This document shows positions 34,831-43,599 of a DNA stretch of 64,000 nt, in pieces (position 1 is the first letter of the stretch; each line of letters opens with the position of its first letter). This DNA is from an uncultured Collinsella sp. (GTDB taxonomy: Bacteria; Actinomycetota; Coriobacteriia; Coriobacteriales; Coriobacteriaceae). Under the pieces are notes generated by a model. That model was not told the DNA's origin, made no database searches, and saw only the letters and a list, made by a program, of their open reading frames with translations. A program made the translations under genes and the position numbers. The stretch lies in assembly GCA_900751755.1 (NCBI GenBank), contig CAADSP010000110.1:1-64000 (forward strand). The letters run 5' to 3'.

Positions 34831-34968
34831 GTCTCAATCTATAACAGTTGGGATCGAAAAACTCGGCTAGATGTTACAGATTGAGATTAAAGGGATTGAC
34901 CTGTGGCGTTTGTCTCGATCTGTAACATTTAAGACCGAAAATCCCAGTTAGATGTTACAGATCGAGAC
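34831..34968. repeat. two tandem 57-bp palindromes, period 81 bp (array 2)
   Basis: Units 34831-34887 and 34912-34968, same arms and loop length as at 29523. Lies between the antitoxin promoter and the 3' end of lacG1. Confidence 0.9.
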
Positions 34969-35061
34969 GAATGATCCGCTCGGGCCCACCAAAAACAAAA
35001 AGGCCGCATACGAACCCGTGGAGGGATTCGCATGCGGCCGACAGGGGGTATGCGGCGGAAA

Positions 35062-36483
35062 CTAGGCCATGAGCAGGCCGGTCTCCGCGACGTTCTTGTA
35101 CCAGTACGCGCTCGCCTTGGGATAGCGCTTCTGGGTCTCAAAGTCGATGTAGAACAGGCCATAACGCTTGTTGTAGCCGTTGGTCCAGGAGAACTGGTCC
35201 TGCAGCGACCACACAAAGTAACCGTCGACGTTTACGCCGCCGTCGATTGCCTTGAGGATCCACGCGAGATGCTGACGCATGTAGTCGATACGAGGGGCGT
35301 CATCGATAAAGCCATCCTCGAAGTCGTCCTTATAGCCCATGCCGTTCTCGGTGATGTAGATCTTCTTGTAGTTGGGGTAATCGTTCTTAATGCGGAGCAG
35401 CAGGTCGTACAGGCCCTCGGGATAGATGATCCAGTCCCAATCGGTGGTGGGTATGCCTTCGCGCACGCATGACTCGCCCACGCCCTTGAGGAACCAGCGC
35501 GAGGAGCCCTTGTCGCCGGTGCCATTGTGGTTGATGTCGTTTTCGCCCTCGGCGGCACGCAGGAACTGGCACTTGTAGGTGTTGACGCCCAGGCAATCGT
35601 TGTAGGGGAGCGCGGCGGTCAGCGCGGCGATGTCCTCGTCGCGGACGTCGAGCTCGCCGCCGGCGATATGAGCCAGCTTGGTCGCAGCCTCCATGGTATC
35701 GGCTGCATAGTGGCCGCGGAAGGTGGCGTCGAGTACCCAGCGGTTGTTGATGACGTCGGCCATGCGAGCTGCCTCGCAGTCGGCGGCGTTGTTGGGGTCG
35801 AGGGGATACTTGGGCTCCAGGTTCTGGACAATGCCGATCTCGCCCTCAAAGCCGCCCTCATGGAAGGCGACGACAGCCTTGGCGTGGGCCACCATCATGT
35901 TGTGCATGAGCTGGAAAGCCTTGTCCAGGCGATACTTCTCGCCGTGCGGCCAGTTGCCGACGATAAAGCTGCCCTCGGCGGTCGCGGGAATCTCGTTAAA
36001 GGTAAACCAGTGCTTGACCTCGGTGAACTCGGCAAAGCAGAACTTGGCGTACTCGACAAAGACGTCGATCGTCGTGCGCGTCAGGAAGCCCTCGCCGCCG
36101 TTCTGGTAAAAGGCCTCGGGCGTATCAAAGTGATCGAGCGTGACATAGGGGATAACGCCGGCTTTGTTGCAGGTGGCGAAAAGCTCGTGATAGAAGGCGA
36201 CGCCCTCGGGGTTAATCTCGCCAGTGCCGTTGGGGAAGATACGGCTCCAAGCGATGGAGACGCGAATACCGTTGATGCCGAAGCGCTGGCACAGGTCAAT
36301 ATCGACCGGGTACTTGTTGTAGAAATCGCTTGCAGGATCGGGGGAGAAGCGACCCTGGGCTGCCAGGAAATCGTCCCAGGGCACTTTGCCCTTGCCGTGC
36401 GTACGGGTCTCGCCCTCAACCTGGTAAGCAGCGGTGGCGCCGCCAAACACAAAGCCGTCGGGGAACTGCATGGGGTTGGTCAT
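35062..36483 (-). CDS. lacG: 6-phospho-beta-galactosidase, GH1 (copy 1)
   Basis: 473 residues. Hydrolyses lactose 6-phosphate or related 6-phospho-beta-galactosides after PTS uptake. GH1 acid/base in WFTFNEI (E164) and nucleophile in YITENG (E379). The phosphate-binding segment FSWTNGYNKRYG keeps the Ser, Lys and Tyr that contact the 6-phosphate in LacG enzymes, and the Trp after Ser is the residue associated with galacto- over gluco-specificity. Transcribed after the EIICB gene (75-base gap) on the minus strand. Ribosome site GAAAGGATG. Confidence 0.92.
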   Translation of the reverse strand: MTNPMQFPDGFVFGGATAAYQVEGETRTHGKGKVPWDDFLAAQGRFSPDPASDFYNKYPVDIDLCQRFGINGIRVSIAWSRIFPNGTGEINPEGVAFYHELFATCNKAGVIPYVTLDHFDTPEAFYQNGGEGFLTRTTIDVFVEYAKFCFAEFTEVKHWFTFNEIPATAEGSFIVGNWPHGEKYRLDKAFQLMHNMMVAHAKAVVAFHEGGFEGEIGIVQNLEPKYPLDPNNAADCEAARMADVINNRWVLDATFRGHYAADTMEAATKLAHIAGGELDVRDEDIAALTAALPYNDCLGVNTYKCQFLRAAEGENDINHNGTGDKGSSRWFLKGVGESCVREGIPTTDWDWIIYPEGLYDLLLRIKNDYPNYKKIYITENGMGYKDDFEDGFIDDAPRIDYMRQHLAWILKAIDGGVNVDGYFVWSLQDQFSWTNGYNKRYGLFYIDFETQKRYPKASAYWYKNVAETGLLMA

Positions 36484-36558
36484 GAGTCATCCTTTCTGTG
36501 GGATACGAATAGGGAGAGGTGCCCGAACCGGGAATCCGGGCACCAACAGAGGGAGGAA

Positions 36559-38337
36559 CTAGTCGAGGTTCTCGCGGAGCCACTTGATGGCGCCAGCGGG
36601 GTCGCGGGTAAGGCCGATATATTCCTTACCGCGGGGAGCGAGCAGCTTAATGCCCAGACGATCGGTGTCGGCCTTCATGTCGTTGTAGTAGCTACGAACC
36701 TGCGGGGCGAGCACGATGACGTCGTACTGATCCATGATGGCGGTGTGCTGGCCATAGGCGCCTGCGGAGGAAGCGATGTTCTCTCCGGTCTGCGCGGCAC
36801 CTTCCTTGATGGCGTTGGCAAGCATGGCAGAGGTGCCGGCGCCGGCGCACAGGACGAGGACTTTCAGGCCGTCGACATCCTTCTTAGCGGATGCATCGGC
36901 AGCGGGCTCGGGCTGATCGGCGACAGGCTCGCTGTCGGCGGCGGCAGCGGTCGTCTCGACGGAAGCGGTCGTCTGCTCGACAGCGGGCGCAGAGGTGCTG
37001 GCGGCGATGGTGGCAGCACCATCGGACTCAAGACCCAGCTCGGCGGCGCGCTCGGCCTCCTGGTCGCAGAGCAGCTTATCGTATGCCTTCAAGAACGGCA
37101 GGTAGATGATGGCGTCCAGCAAGATGATGATCGCGACAAACACCAGGGCGATAAGCTGGAAGTTCGTGGTGATGAAGATGCCGATGGGAGCGGGGGTAGC
37201 CCAAGGCACCACGAAGGAGAAGCCGTTCATGCCCACGTTGTCGATAAAGAACTTGGCAACACTCACGTTGACGCAGCCGGCGGCAACAAAGGGGATGAGC
37301 ATGTAGGGGTTAAGGATCATCGGCGCGCCAAAGAGCAGCGGCTCGTTGACAGCAAAGGCAACAGGAACAATCGAGGCCTTACCGACGGCTTTGAGCTGCT
37401 TGGACTTCATAAAGAGAATCAGCAGAAGCGGCACGATGAACGTGGCGCCGGTGCCGCCGAACTCACCCACGAGCGACATGTTGAAGGTGAGGGAATGGGC
37501 GGGGTGACCACCGGCCAGCAGAACCTGCAGGTTCTAGGCCTGGTTGGCAAGACGGATGGGGTCGATGCCCGGCTGGACGATCGAGGGGCCGTGGACGCCG
37601 ATGAACCAGAAGAACGCGGTGGCTGCCTGAATAAGGATGAGTCCGGGGTAGGTCTCTACTGCAGTGAAGAGCGGGGAGAGCAGCTTGATGAGCAGCTCGG
37701 AGAACGGAACGCCCATGAGGTTGCGCACGACGACATCGATGATGCCGCAGATGATGACGGCGCCGCCAAAGGGGATGATGTCACGGAAGTTCTGAGCGAT
37801 GGCGCCCGGGACCTCCTTGGGCAGCTTAATGGTCAGATCGCGAGAGACGCAGAATTTGTAGACCCACACGGTGATGAACGCGGCGATATAGGCCGAGAAC
37901 AGACCGCGCGTGCCCATGCTGGTGCAGTCGAAGACCGAAAGCTCGGAGCCGTTGAACTTGGTGGTGAACTGCGTAACGGCGAGCAAAAGCATACTGCACT
38001 GGGCGGCCACCATGGTGGAGCCGTCGTTGAGCACCTTGCCGGCGGGCATGCGACGGTTCATGGAAGCCGTAAAGTTCTTGGCAGTGGTGCCGGCGACCAT
38101 GATGCCCATGACGCCCATGGTGAAGTTGTACAGCTTGTTGCACCAGTCGATGAGCGGCTGGGGCAGCGTGATGCCAACTACGCCAGGAAGGGTGGCAATC
38201 AGCAGGAAGATCGAAGAGGTGAGGACGATGGGCATGCACCCAAGGAATCCGTCCTTAATGGCCTGGAGGTAGATGTTCCTTGAGATCTTCTCAAAGAACG
38301 GTTGATGCTTTTCGAGCATCTTTACGATGGCGTCCAT
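36559..38337 (-). pseudogene. lacE: PTS lactose-type EIICB interrupted by an in-frame amber codon (copy 1)
   Basis: 593 codons from ATG 38337 with a TAG at codon 268 (37534-37536); the frame is otherwise continuous with no shift, and homology resumes at the very next codon (NLQVLLAGGHP, cf. NLEVFQAGGHP in the EIICB at 31745). The EIIC part (MDAIVKMLEKHQPFFEKISRNIY...) is cut in its middle; the downstream piece carries GGTGATFIVPLL, FAVNEPLLFGAPMILNP and the EIIB loop VLVLCAGAGTSAMLAN. As written no full permease is made unless the codon is read through or is a sequencing error. A single base change (CAG or GAG to TAG) would explain it. Ribosome site AAAGGAG. Confidence 0.82.
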
Positions 38338-38440
38338 AGAGCTCCTTTGCTACTTGATGCGCGATGCATGTGGATGGAACTGGTCGTCGATGGATGGTCA
38401 GGACTGCCCGGAAACCTTCCTGTTTAAGGAAGGCATTGCG

Positions 38441-38483
38441 AAATGACAACGTTGTCATTTCGTTAATGACAACGTAAGACATT
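38441..38483. promoter_or_regulatory. operators for the first LacI regulator
   Basis: Perfect 20-base palindrome AAATGACAACGTTGTCATTT (38441-38460) plus a half-degenerate copy AATGACAACGTAAGACATT (38465-38483), between the divergent lacE/lacG and lacI genes. Confidence 0.75.
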
Positions 38484-38508
38484 TTTGGAAGAGCAACAAG
38501 GATTTACA

Positions 38509-38518
38509 GGTGAACGGT
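38509..38518 (+). promoter_or_regulatory. GGTGAACGGT motif
   Basis: Exact copy of the decamer, about 45 bases before the possible lacI -10 box (TATGCT, 38562). Confidence 0.5.
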
Positions 38519-38613
38519 CGATATCGTCCGATAAACGGCTGATTTGTCAGTCGGGCGGGTAGTGTATGCTAGAACGCAAAAAAACAAGCGATGCAAAACC
38601 GACTGGAGAAGTA

Positions 38614-39624
38614 GTGGCAACGATGGACAAGAAAAATGTCTCAATGAACGATGTGGCAGTTGCCGCGGGCGTTTCTCTCAAGACGGTGTCGCGCGTGATC
38701 AACGAGCCCGATAGCGTGCGTGAGTCGACGCGCGATAGGGTCCATGCTGCCATGGAAGCGCTTGAGTTCCGGGCGAACTTTGCCGCGCGTTCACTCAAGT
38801 TGGGCCGTTACGGGTGCATCGGCGTGGTGCTGTTCCACTTGTCGGGCGGCAACGTGGACATGATTGACGGTATCGCCGATGCCGCCGCAGAGCGAGGCTT
38901 TGCGCTCACGATGATTAAAAAGCGGGCGGGGGAGAAGATGACCCTTGCCGAAGCGGCACGTAGGATGTCGCAGCTTCCCGTCGACGGCATGATTTTCAAC
39001 CTGCGCCAGATGGTCGATGACTTTGATACCTTTGAGGCGCCGAAAGACCTCAAGACGGTGATTATCACGTCGATGGAACATCCTACCTGCTCTACCGTCA
39101 GTGACGACCAAGAGGGCGGCGCGCGCATGGCATGCGAGTACTTCTTGAATCGCGGACACAAGAATGTGTACTTCGTCTCTGGTAAGAAAGAGTCGCTGTC
39201 GAGCCAGTGCCGTATGAAAGGTTGGCGTGCGGCACTCGAGACGCGTGGCATTGAGCCGCCCGAGCCTCTGCAAGGCGATTGGAATGCGGATAGTGGCTAT
39301 GCCGCAGGCCTTGTGCTTGCCGATAAACCCGATTGCACGGCGGTCCTCGCTGCTAACGACTGCATGGCAAACGGCGTGATGATGGCTCTACGTGACAAAG
39401 GGCTCAGTGTGCCCGACGACGTGTCCGTGATCGGCTTCGACGATGAGCTCTACAAGACGATTCCCAACTCGATTCTGACGTCGGTGAAGTTTCGCCACCG
39501 CGAGCTGGGCGTCCGTGCGCTTAACGAAGTCGTCGCCGGTCTGGAAGCCCCGAGCTCCAGAAGCCGTACGCTCGTCTCGGGCGTGCTGGTCGAGCGTTCC
39601 AGCGTGAAGGACCTGCGGTCGTAG
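38614..39624 (+). CDS. LacI-family regulator (copy 1)
   Basis: 336 residues from GTG 38614 (GGAGAA 5 bases upstream; ATG 38566 lies at or before the likely transcription start). LacI HTH VSMNDVAVAAGVSLKTVSRVINEPDSVRESTRDRV with hinge FAARSLKLGR, then a sugar-binding domain (GCIGVVLFHLSGGN ... VSVIGFDDELYKTIPNSILTSV). Divergent from lacE/lacG and preceded by the TGACAACGTTGTCA palindrome, so it presumably represses that module and itself. Confidence 0.92.
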   Translation: MATMDKKNVSMNDVAVAAGVSLKTVSRVINEPDSVRESTRDRVHAAMEALEFRANFAARSLKLGRYGCIGVVLFHLSGGNVDMIDGIADAAAERGFALTMIKKRAGEKMTLAEAARRMSQLPVDGMIFNLRQMVDDFDTFEAPKDLKTVIITSMEHPTCSTVSDDQEGGARMACEYFLNRGHKNVYFVSGKKESLSSQCRMKGWRAALETRGIEPPEPLQGDWNADSGYAAGLVLADKPDCTAVLAANDCMANGVMMALRDKGLSVPDDVSVIGFDDELYKTIPNSILTSVKFRHRELGVRALNEVVAGLEAPSSRSRTLVSGVLVERSSVKDLRS

Positions 39625-39641
39625 ACGTGCTCGGCCTGTTT

Positions 39642-39859
39642 GTCTCAATCTGTAACAGGTAGGGCCGAAAATCTCAGCTAGATGTTACAGATTTAGACAA
39701 TTCGGTCCGGCTTATTCCGTTTGTCTCGATCTGTAACATCTAAGCGGTCAAAAGTGGTCTACATGTTACAGATCGAGATTGTTCGGCCCGGGCCGCCCGT
39801 TCGTCTAAATCTGTAACAGCTTGGACCCAAAAACTCGGCTAGATGTTACAGATTGAGAC
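39642..39859. repeat. three tandem 57-bp palindromes, period 80-81 bp (array 3)
   Basis: Units 39642-39698, 39723-39779 and 39803-39859, arms GTCTCAATCTGTAAC / GTTACAGATTTAGAC and variants with compensating changes in units 1 and 2; spacers of 24 and 23 bases. Fills the gap between convergent lacI copy 1 and lacG copy 2; the last part of that gap (39862-39969) has a short GGCGGC-rich hairpin. Confidence 0.9.
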
Positions 39860-39969
39860 AAGCGGCCCCCGAACCGCCCAAAAAAGGCCGGGGGCGGCGC
39901 GCCGTGTGACGTGCCGCCCCCGGCTGAGAAATGGGGACAGGTTATGTGGGCAGGCGACCCCGCCAGCCG

Positions 39970-41409
39970 CTAGTCCAGACGACGGGTCTGCGCCACGTGC
40001 TTATACCAGTATGCGCTTGCCTTGGGCGTGCGCTTCTGGGTTTCAAAGTCAACGTAGAAGAAGCCATAGCGCTTGTTGTAGCCATTGGTCCAGGAAAACT
40101 GATCCTGCAGGCTCCACAGGAAGTAGCCGCCCACGTTGACGCCCACCTCCATGGCCTTGAGCAACCAGCGCAGGTGCTGCTCGATGTAGTCGATGCGCGG
40201 CTGATCGTCCACAAAACCGTCCTTGTAGGGGTCCTTGTAGCCCATGCCGTTCTCGGTGATGAAGATCTGCTTGTAGTTGGGGTAGCGCTGCTTAATGTAG
40301 ACGAGCAGATCGAACAGGCCCTCGGGATAGATGATCCAGTCCCAGTCGGTGGTGGGGACGCCGGGCTTGTTCACATGCTCGCCAATGCCCTTAACGCGCC
40401 AGCGGCCAGTGCCCTTCTCGCCCGTACCGTTGTGGTGCAGGTCGTTCTCGCCATCGTAGGCCTTCAAGAAGCGGCACTGGTAGTTGTTAACGCCCAGGTA
40501 GTCGTTGTAGAGCGCGGCCTCGCGCATGATTTCCAGATCCTCGTCTAGGATCTCGATGGTGCCGCCCGAGACGGCAGCCAAGCGGTTGGCGCACTCGAGG
40601 GTGTCGGGCGCGTAGTCGCCGCGGAAGGTGGCGTCGAGCAAGAACTGGTTCTGCAGCACGTGCTCGTTGTTGGCGGCTTTGATGTCGGCGGGGTCGTTCT
40701 CGTTGAGCGGATACTTAAACTCCAGCGACTGGATGACGCCGATCTTGCCCTTAAAGCCGCCGTTGTGGAAGGCCAGCACGGCCTTGGCGTGGGCGAGCAT
40801 CATGTTGTGCTCGCACTGGAAAGCCTCGGCAAGATGCGCCTTGACGCCACCGGGGAAGGTGCCCTCGATGTAGGTGTTGGAGGCGTCGGCCCAGATCTCG
40901 TTAAAGGTGAACCAGTAGGTCACCTGGTCGGCGTACTCCTTAAAGCAGAAGGTGGCAAAGTCCACAAAGGCGTCGATGGTCTCGCGGTTGAGGAAGTCGC
41001 CCTTCTCAAAGAGGGGCAGCGGCGTATCGAAGTGATGCAGCGTGACAAACGGCTCAACGTGGTGCTTGTGGCACTCGGCGAAGAGGTCGTGGTAGAACTG
41101 GACACCCTCGGGGTTGATTTCGCCGGTACCGTTGGGGAAGATGCGGCTCCAGGCGATGGAGAGGCGGATGCCGTTGATACCGAACTCCTCGCACAGCTCC
41201 AAGTCGACGGGGTACTGGTTGTAGAAGTCCGAAGCGGGATCGGGGGAAAAGCGCCCCTGGGCCTCCAAGAAGTCGTCCCAGGCGACTTTGCCCTTACCGT
41301 GGGTGCGGGTCTCGCCCTCTACCTGGTAAGCAGCAGTGGCGCCGCCAAAGACAAAGCCCTCGGGAAACTGCGCAGGCGGGTTGGTGACGCTAGCGGGGTT
41401 AACGGACAT
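39970..41409 (-). CDS. lacG: 6-phospho-beta-galactosidase, GH1 (copy 2)
   Basis: 479 residues, paralogue of the enzyme at 35062. Acid/base WFTFNEI (E171), nucleophile FITENG (E386), and the same 6-phosphate segment FSWTNGYNKRYG with the galacto-type Trp. The aglycone-side loops differ (for example LPLFEKGDFLNRE instead of AFYQNGGEGFLTR), which suggests a different phospho-disaccharide preference from copy 1. Downstream of EIICB copy 2 with a 66-base gap. Free of in-frame stops. Confidence 0.92.
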   Translation of the reverse strand: MSVNPASVTNPPAQFPEGFVFGGATAAYQVEGETRTHGKGKVAWDDFLEAQGRFSPDPASDFYNQYPVDLELCEEFGINGIRLSIAWSRIFPNGTGEINPEGVQFYHDLFAECHKHHVEPFVTLHHFDTPLPLFEKGDFLNRETIDAFVDFATFCFKEYADQVTYWFTFNEIWADASNTYIEGTFPGGVKAHLAEAFQCEHNMMLAHAKAVLAFHNGGFKGKIGVIQSLEFKYPLNENDPADIKAANNEHVLQNQFLLDATFRGDYAPDTLECANRLAAVSGGTIEILDEDLEIMREAALYNDYLGVNNYQCRFLKAYDGENDLHHNGTGEKGTGRWRVKGIGEHVNKPGVPTTDWDWIIYPEGLFDLLVYIKQRYPNYKQIFITENGMGYKDPYKDGFVDDQPRIDYIEQHLRWLLKAMEVGVNVGGYFLWSLQDQFSWTNGYNKRYGFFYVDFETQKRTPKASAYWYKHVAQTRRLD

Positions 41410-41475
41410 GATGATCCAATCGTTTAAATCGAAGGACCAGCCGGTCTTGGATGGTCGGCTGGCCCTGAGCGTTAC

Positions 41476-43242
41476 TTACTTCGAAAGCTGCTCGGAGACG
41501 AAGGCGAGAGACTTATCGCCGTTCTGGGAGAGCTCGATGTACTGCTTACCGCGACAGGCGACGCACTTGTTGCCCACGCGCTCGCAGTCCTTCTGCAGGT
41601 CGGCCAAGTAGCTGGCAGCCTGCGGGGCCAGGACGACCAGGTCAAAGTCGGGGAGCATGTCGACGTGGTTACCATATGCCTCGGCAGCGGTCTCAAGATT
41701 GATGCCGCGCTCCTTGGCGGCCTTGGCCAGCGCGTTGGCGAGCAGGCCCGAGGTTCCGCCACCCTGGCAGAGCACGAGTACGCGCTTGCCGTTGAGGTCG
41801 CTGGCGGTCGTTGCCTCAGTGGCGACAGCGGCGGGGGCGTCGGCCTTCACGGCCTCGGCAGCAGCGCCGGCGGCAACGCTCTTGGCGTCAGCCTTGCCCT
41901 GGAAGGCATCGCTGAGCTTGGCGGCCTTCTCGGCGTTCTTGGCGGCGAGCTCCTCTTGGGAAATCTCGGCCTCCTCGGCGCACTTCTGGGCGTCGTAGGC
42001 ACGGAAGAACGGGTAGTACAGAACGAAGTCGACGACCAGGATAAGGGCGAGCATCACAAAGGCGAGCGGCTGGAAGCCCAGGCCCATGATGGTGCCGATG
42101 GGGCCGGGGACAGTCCAGGGCAGGGTGTACATAAAGCCGTTCATGCCCAAGAAGTCGATAAAGATCTTGAGGATCCAGATGTTGGCGATCGGGGCAAAGA
42201 CAAACGGGACAAAGAAGACGGGGTTGAGCACGATGGGTGCGGCGAACAGCAGCGGCTCGTTGACGGCAAAGCACACGGGAACGATAGCGGCCTTACCGAC
42301 GGCGCGCATCTCCTGGGACTTGGCCAGGAAGCAGAACATAAAGACCAGGACGAGCGTGGCGCCGGTGCCGCCCATGCAGACGACGAAGTACTGGGCACCC
42401 TGGGTCAGGACAGCGGAAGCGTGCTGGCCAGCCTGGAACGCAGCCAGGTTGTCGGTCATGTTGGCAACGAGGGCGGCGGCGATGGCGGGCTCGACGATCG
42501 AGGGGCCGTGGACGCCCACGAACCAGAACAGGCTCATGGCGCCGTAGATCACAGCGAGGCCGATGTAGCCATCGGCAGCGGTGAACAGGGGCTGGAACAC
42601 CTGGATGACGCCCTGGGCAAAGCAGAAGCCAAAAGCAGCGCGGAAGACGATGTCAAAGACCCAAAAGACGGTGATGCAGACGGAGAAGGGGATGATGTCC
42701 TTAAAGGTCTGCGAGATGTTGGGCGGGACCTGCTCGGGCATCTTGACGGTGATGTTGCGCTTAATGAAGAACTTGTAGATGATGCCGGTCACAAACGCAG
42801 CGATGAAAGCGGTCAGCAGGCCCTTGGAACCAAGGTAGGTGGTGTTGAAGCCGCTGGCGGCGTCCGTGGCGATGGTGTCGCTCGAAAGGAGCAAGAAGCC
42901 GATGATGGCCGCGCACATGCACGAGATGAAGTTGATCTGGTTGTTCTTGGGCAGATCGCGGTTCTGAGCGTCGGCGAAGTGCTTGGCCGTGGTGGCGGCG
43001 CAGGCGATGGCCAGGATGCCCATGGAGTAGTTGTAGCACTTCCACAGGGCGTTGTTGATGTCATCGGGCCAGTAGAAACCCCAGATGTTGGGGACCGAGG
43101 CTACCAGGCAGAAGATGGACGAGAAGATGATGATGGGGATGACGGAGATAAAGCCGTCGCGGATCGCCTTGAGGTACTTGTTGCGGGCGATCGCGTTGAA
43201 AAAGGGCTGGCCCTTTTCGATGATGGCGATGAGTTGCTCCAT
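41476..43242 (-). CDS. lacE: PTS lactose-type EIICB permease (copy 2)
   Basis: 588 residues, intact. EIIC domain from MEQLIAIIEKGQPFFNAIARNKYLKAIRDGF through GVHGPSIVEPAIAAAL and FAVNEPLLFAAPIVLNPVFFVPF; an Ala/Lys/Glu-rich linker (EEAEISQEELAAKNAEKAAK..., about 425-480); EIIB domain with phosphocysteine loop VLVLCQGGGTSGLLAN. Imports and phosphorylates a beta-galactoside for the adjacent lacG. Needs an EIIA, the nearest being at 44819. Divergent from lacI copy 2 with operators between. Confidence 0.92.
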   Translation of the reverse strand: MEQLIAIIEKGQPFFNAIARNKYLKAIRDGFISVIPIIIFSSIFCLVASVPNIWGFYWPDDINNALWKCYNYSMGILAIACAATTAKHFADAQNRDLPKNNQINFISCMCAAIIGFLLLSSDTIATDAASGFNTTYLGSKGLLTAFIAAFVTGIIYKFFIKRNITVKMPEQVPPNISQTFKDIIPFSVCITVFWVFDIVFRAAFGFCFAQGVIQVFQPLFTAADGYIGLAVIYGAMSLFWFVGVHGPSIVEPAIAAALVANMTDNLAAFQAGQHASAVLTQGAQYFVVCMGGTGATLVLVFMFCFLAKSQEMRAVGKAAIVPVCFAVNEPLLFAAPIVLNPVFFVPFVFAPIANIWILKIFIDFLGMNGFMYTLPWTVPGPIGTIMGLGFQPLAFVMLALILVVDFVLYYPFFRAYDAQKCAEEAEISQEELAAKNAEKAAKLSDAFQGKADAKSVAAGAAAEAVKADAPAAVATEATTASDLNGKRVLVLCQGGGTSGLLANALAKAAKERGINLETAAEAYGNHVDMLPDFDLVVLAPQAASYLADLQKDCERVGNKCVACRGKQYIELSQNGDKSLAFVSEQLSK

Positions 43243-43301
43243 GCAATGCTCCTAAGAGTCGGTGGGTTAGCAACGATGGTAGCTTTTGGCGTTCGGTTGC
43301 C

Positions 43302-43323
43302 AAAATGTTGACGTTGCCATTTT
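43302..43323. promoter_or_regulatory. operator 1 for the second LacI regulator
   Basis: AAAATGTTGACGTTGCCATTTT, imperfect palindrome centred on ACGT, just upstream of EIICB copy 2. Confidence 0.65.
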
Positions 43324-43423
43324 GCGACACAAAAAAAGACGCGAACCGGTGGTTCCTGTGCCTGCGAACCGTCGATTCCTTACGCGTAAACATTTGAGCC
43401 GCCCGGTGGCTCTGTGTTTGCAT

Positions 43424-43441
43424 AATGGCAACGTTAACATT
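43424..43441. promoter_or_regulatory. operator 2 for the second LacI regulator
   Basis: AATGGCAACGTTAACATT, matching operator 1 in inverse orientation, 100 bases away, which would allow looping. A GGTGAACGGT motif follows at 43478-43487. Confidence 0.65.
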
Positions 43442-43599
43442 TGGGCGCCAAAAGCCGTTCGGGGAAACAAAAATGTCGGTGAACGGTAGGTTTTGGGTGG
43501 TGAGCGTATGGTGGGGGAGGCGTTAGATATACTTGAAGACGCTTCATTTGACTGCGTAGGGTGCCACCAATGGCATCGTTGACATAGAAAGATCGACCT

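Noticed and set aside
35527..38283. 918-codon plus-strand open frame opposite lacG and EIICB copy 1
   Set aside because: It is antisense to two genes with strong domain matches; the translation is Gly/Asp/Val-rich with no domain, as expected from the mirrored codon bias of high-GC genes.
29523..39859. CRISPR array
   Set aside because: Regular spacing is present, but the 57-base unit is itself a long palindrome, there are only 2-3 units per site, spacers are partly similar (TTCGG) and no cas genes are present.
41665..43311. 548-codon plus-strand open frame opposite EIICB copy 2
   Set aside because: Same mirrored-codon artefact; no ribosome site and no domain.
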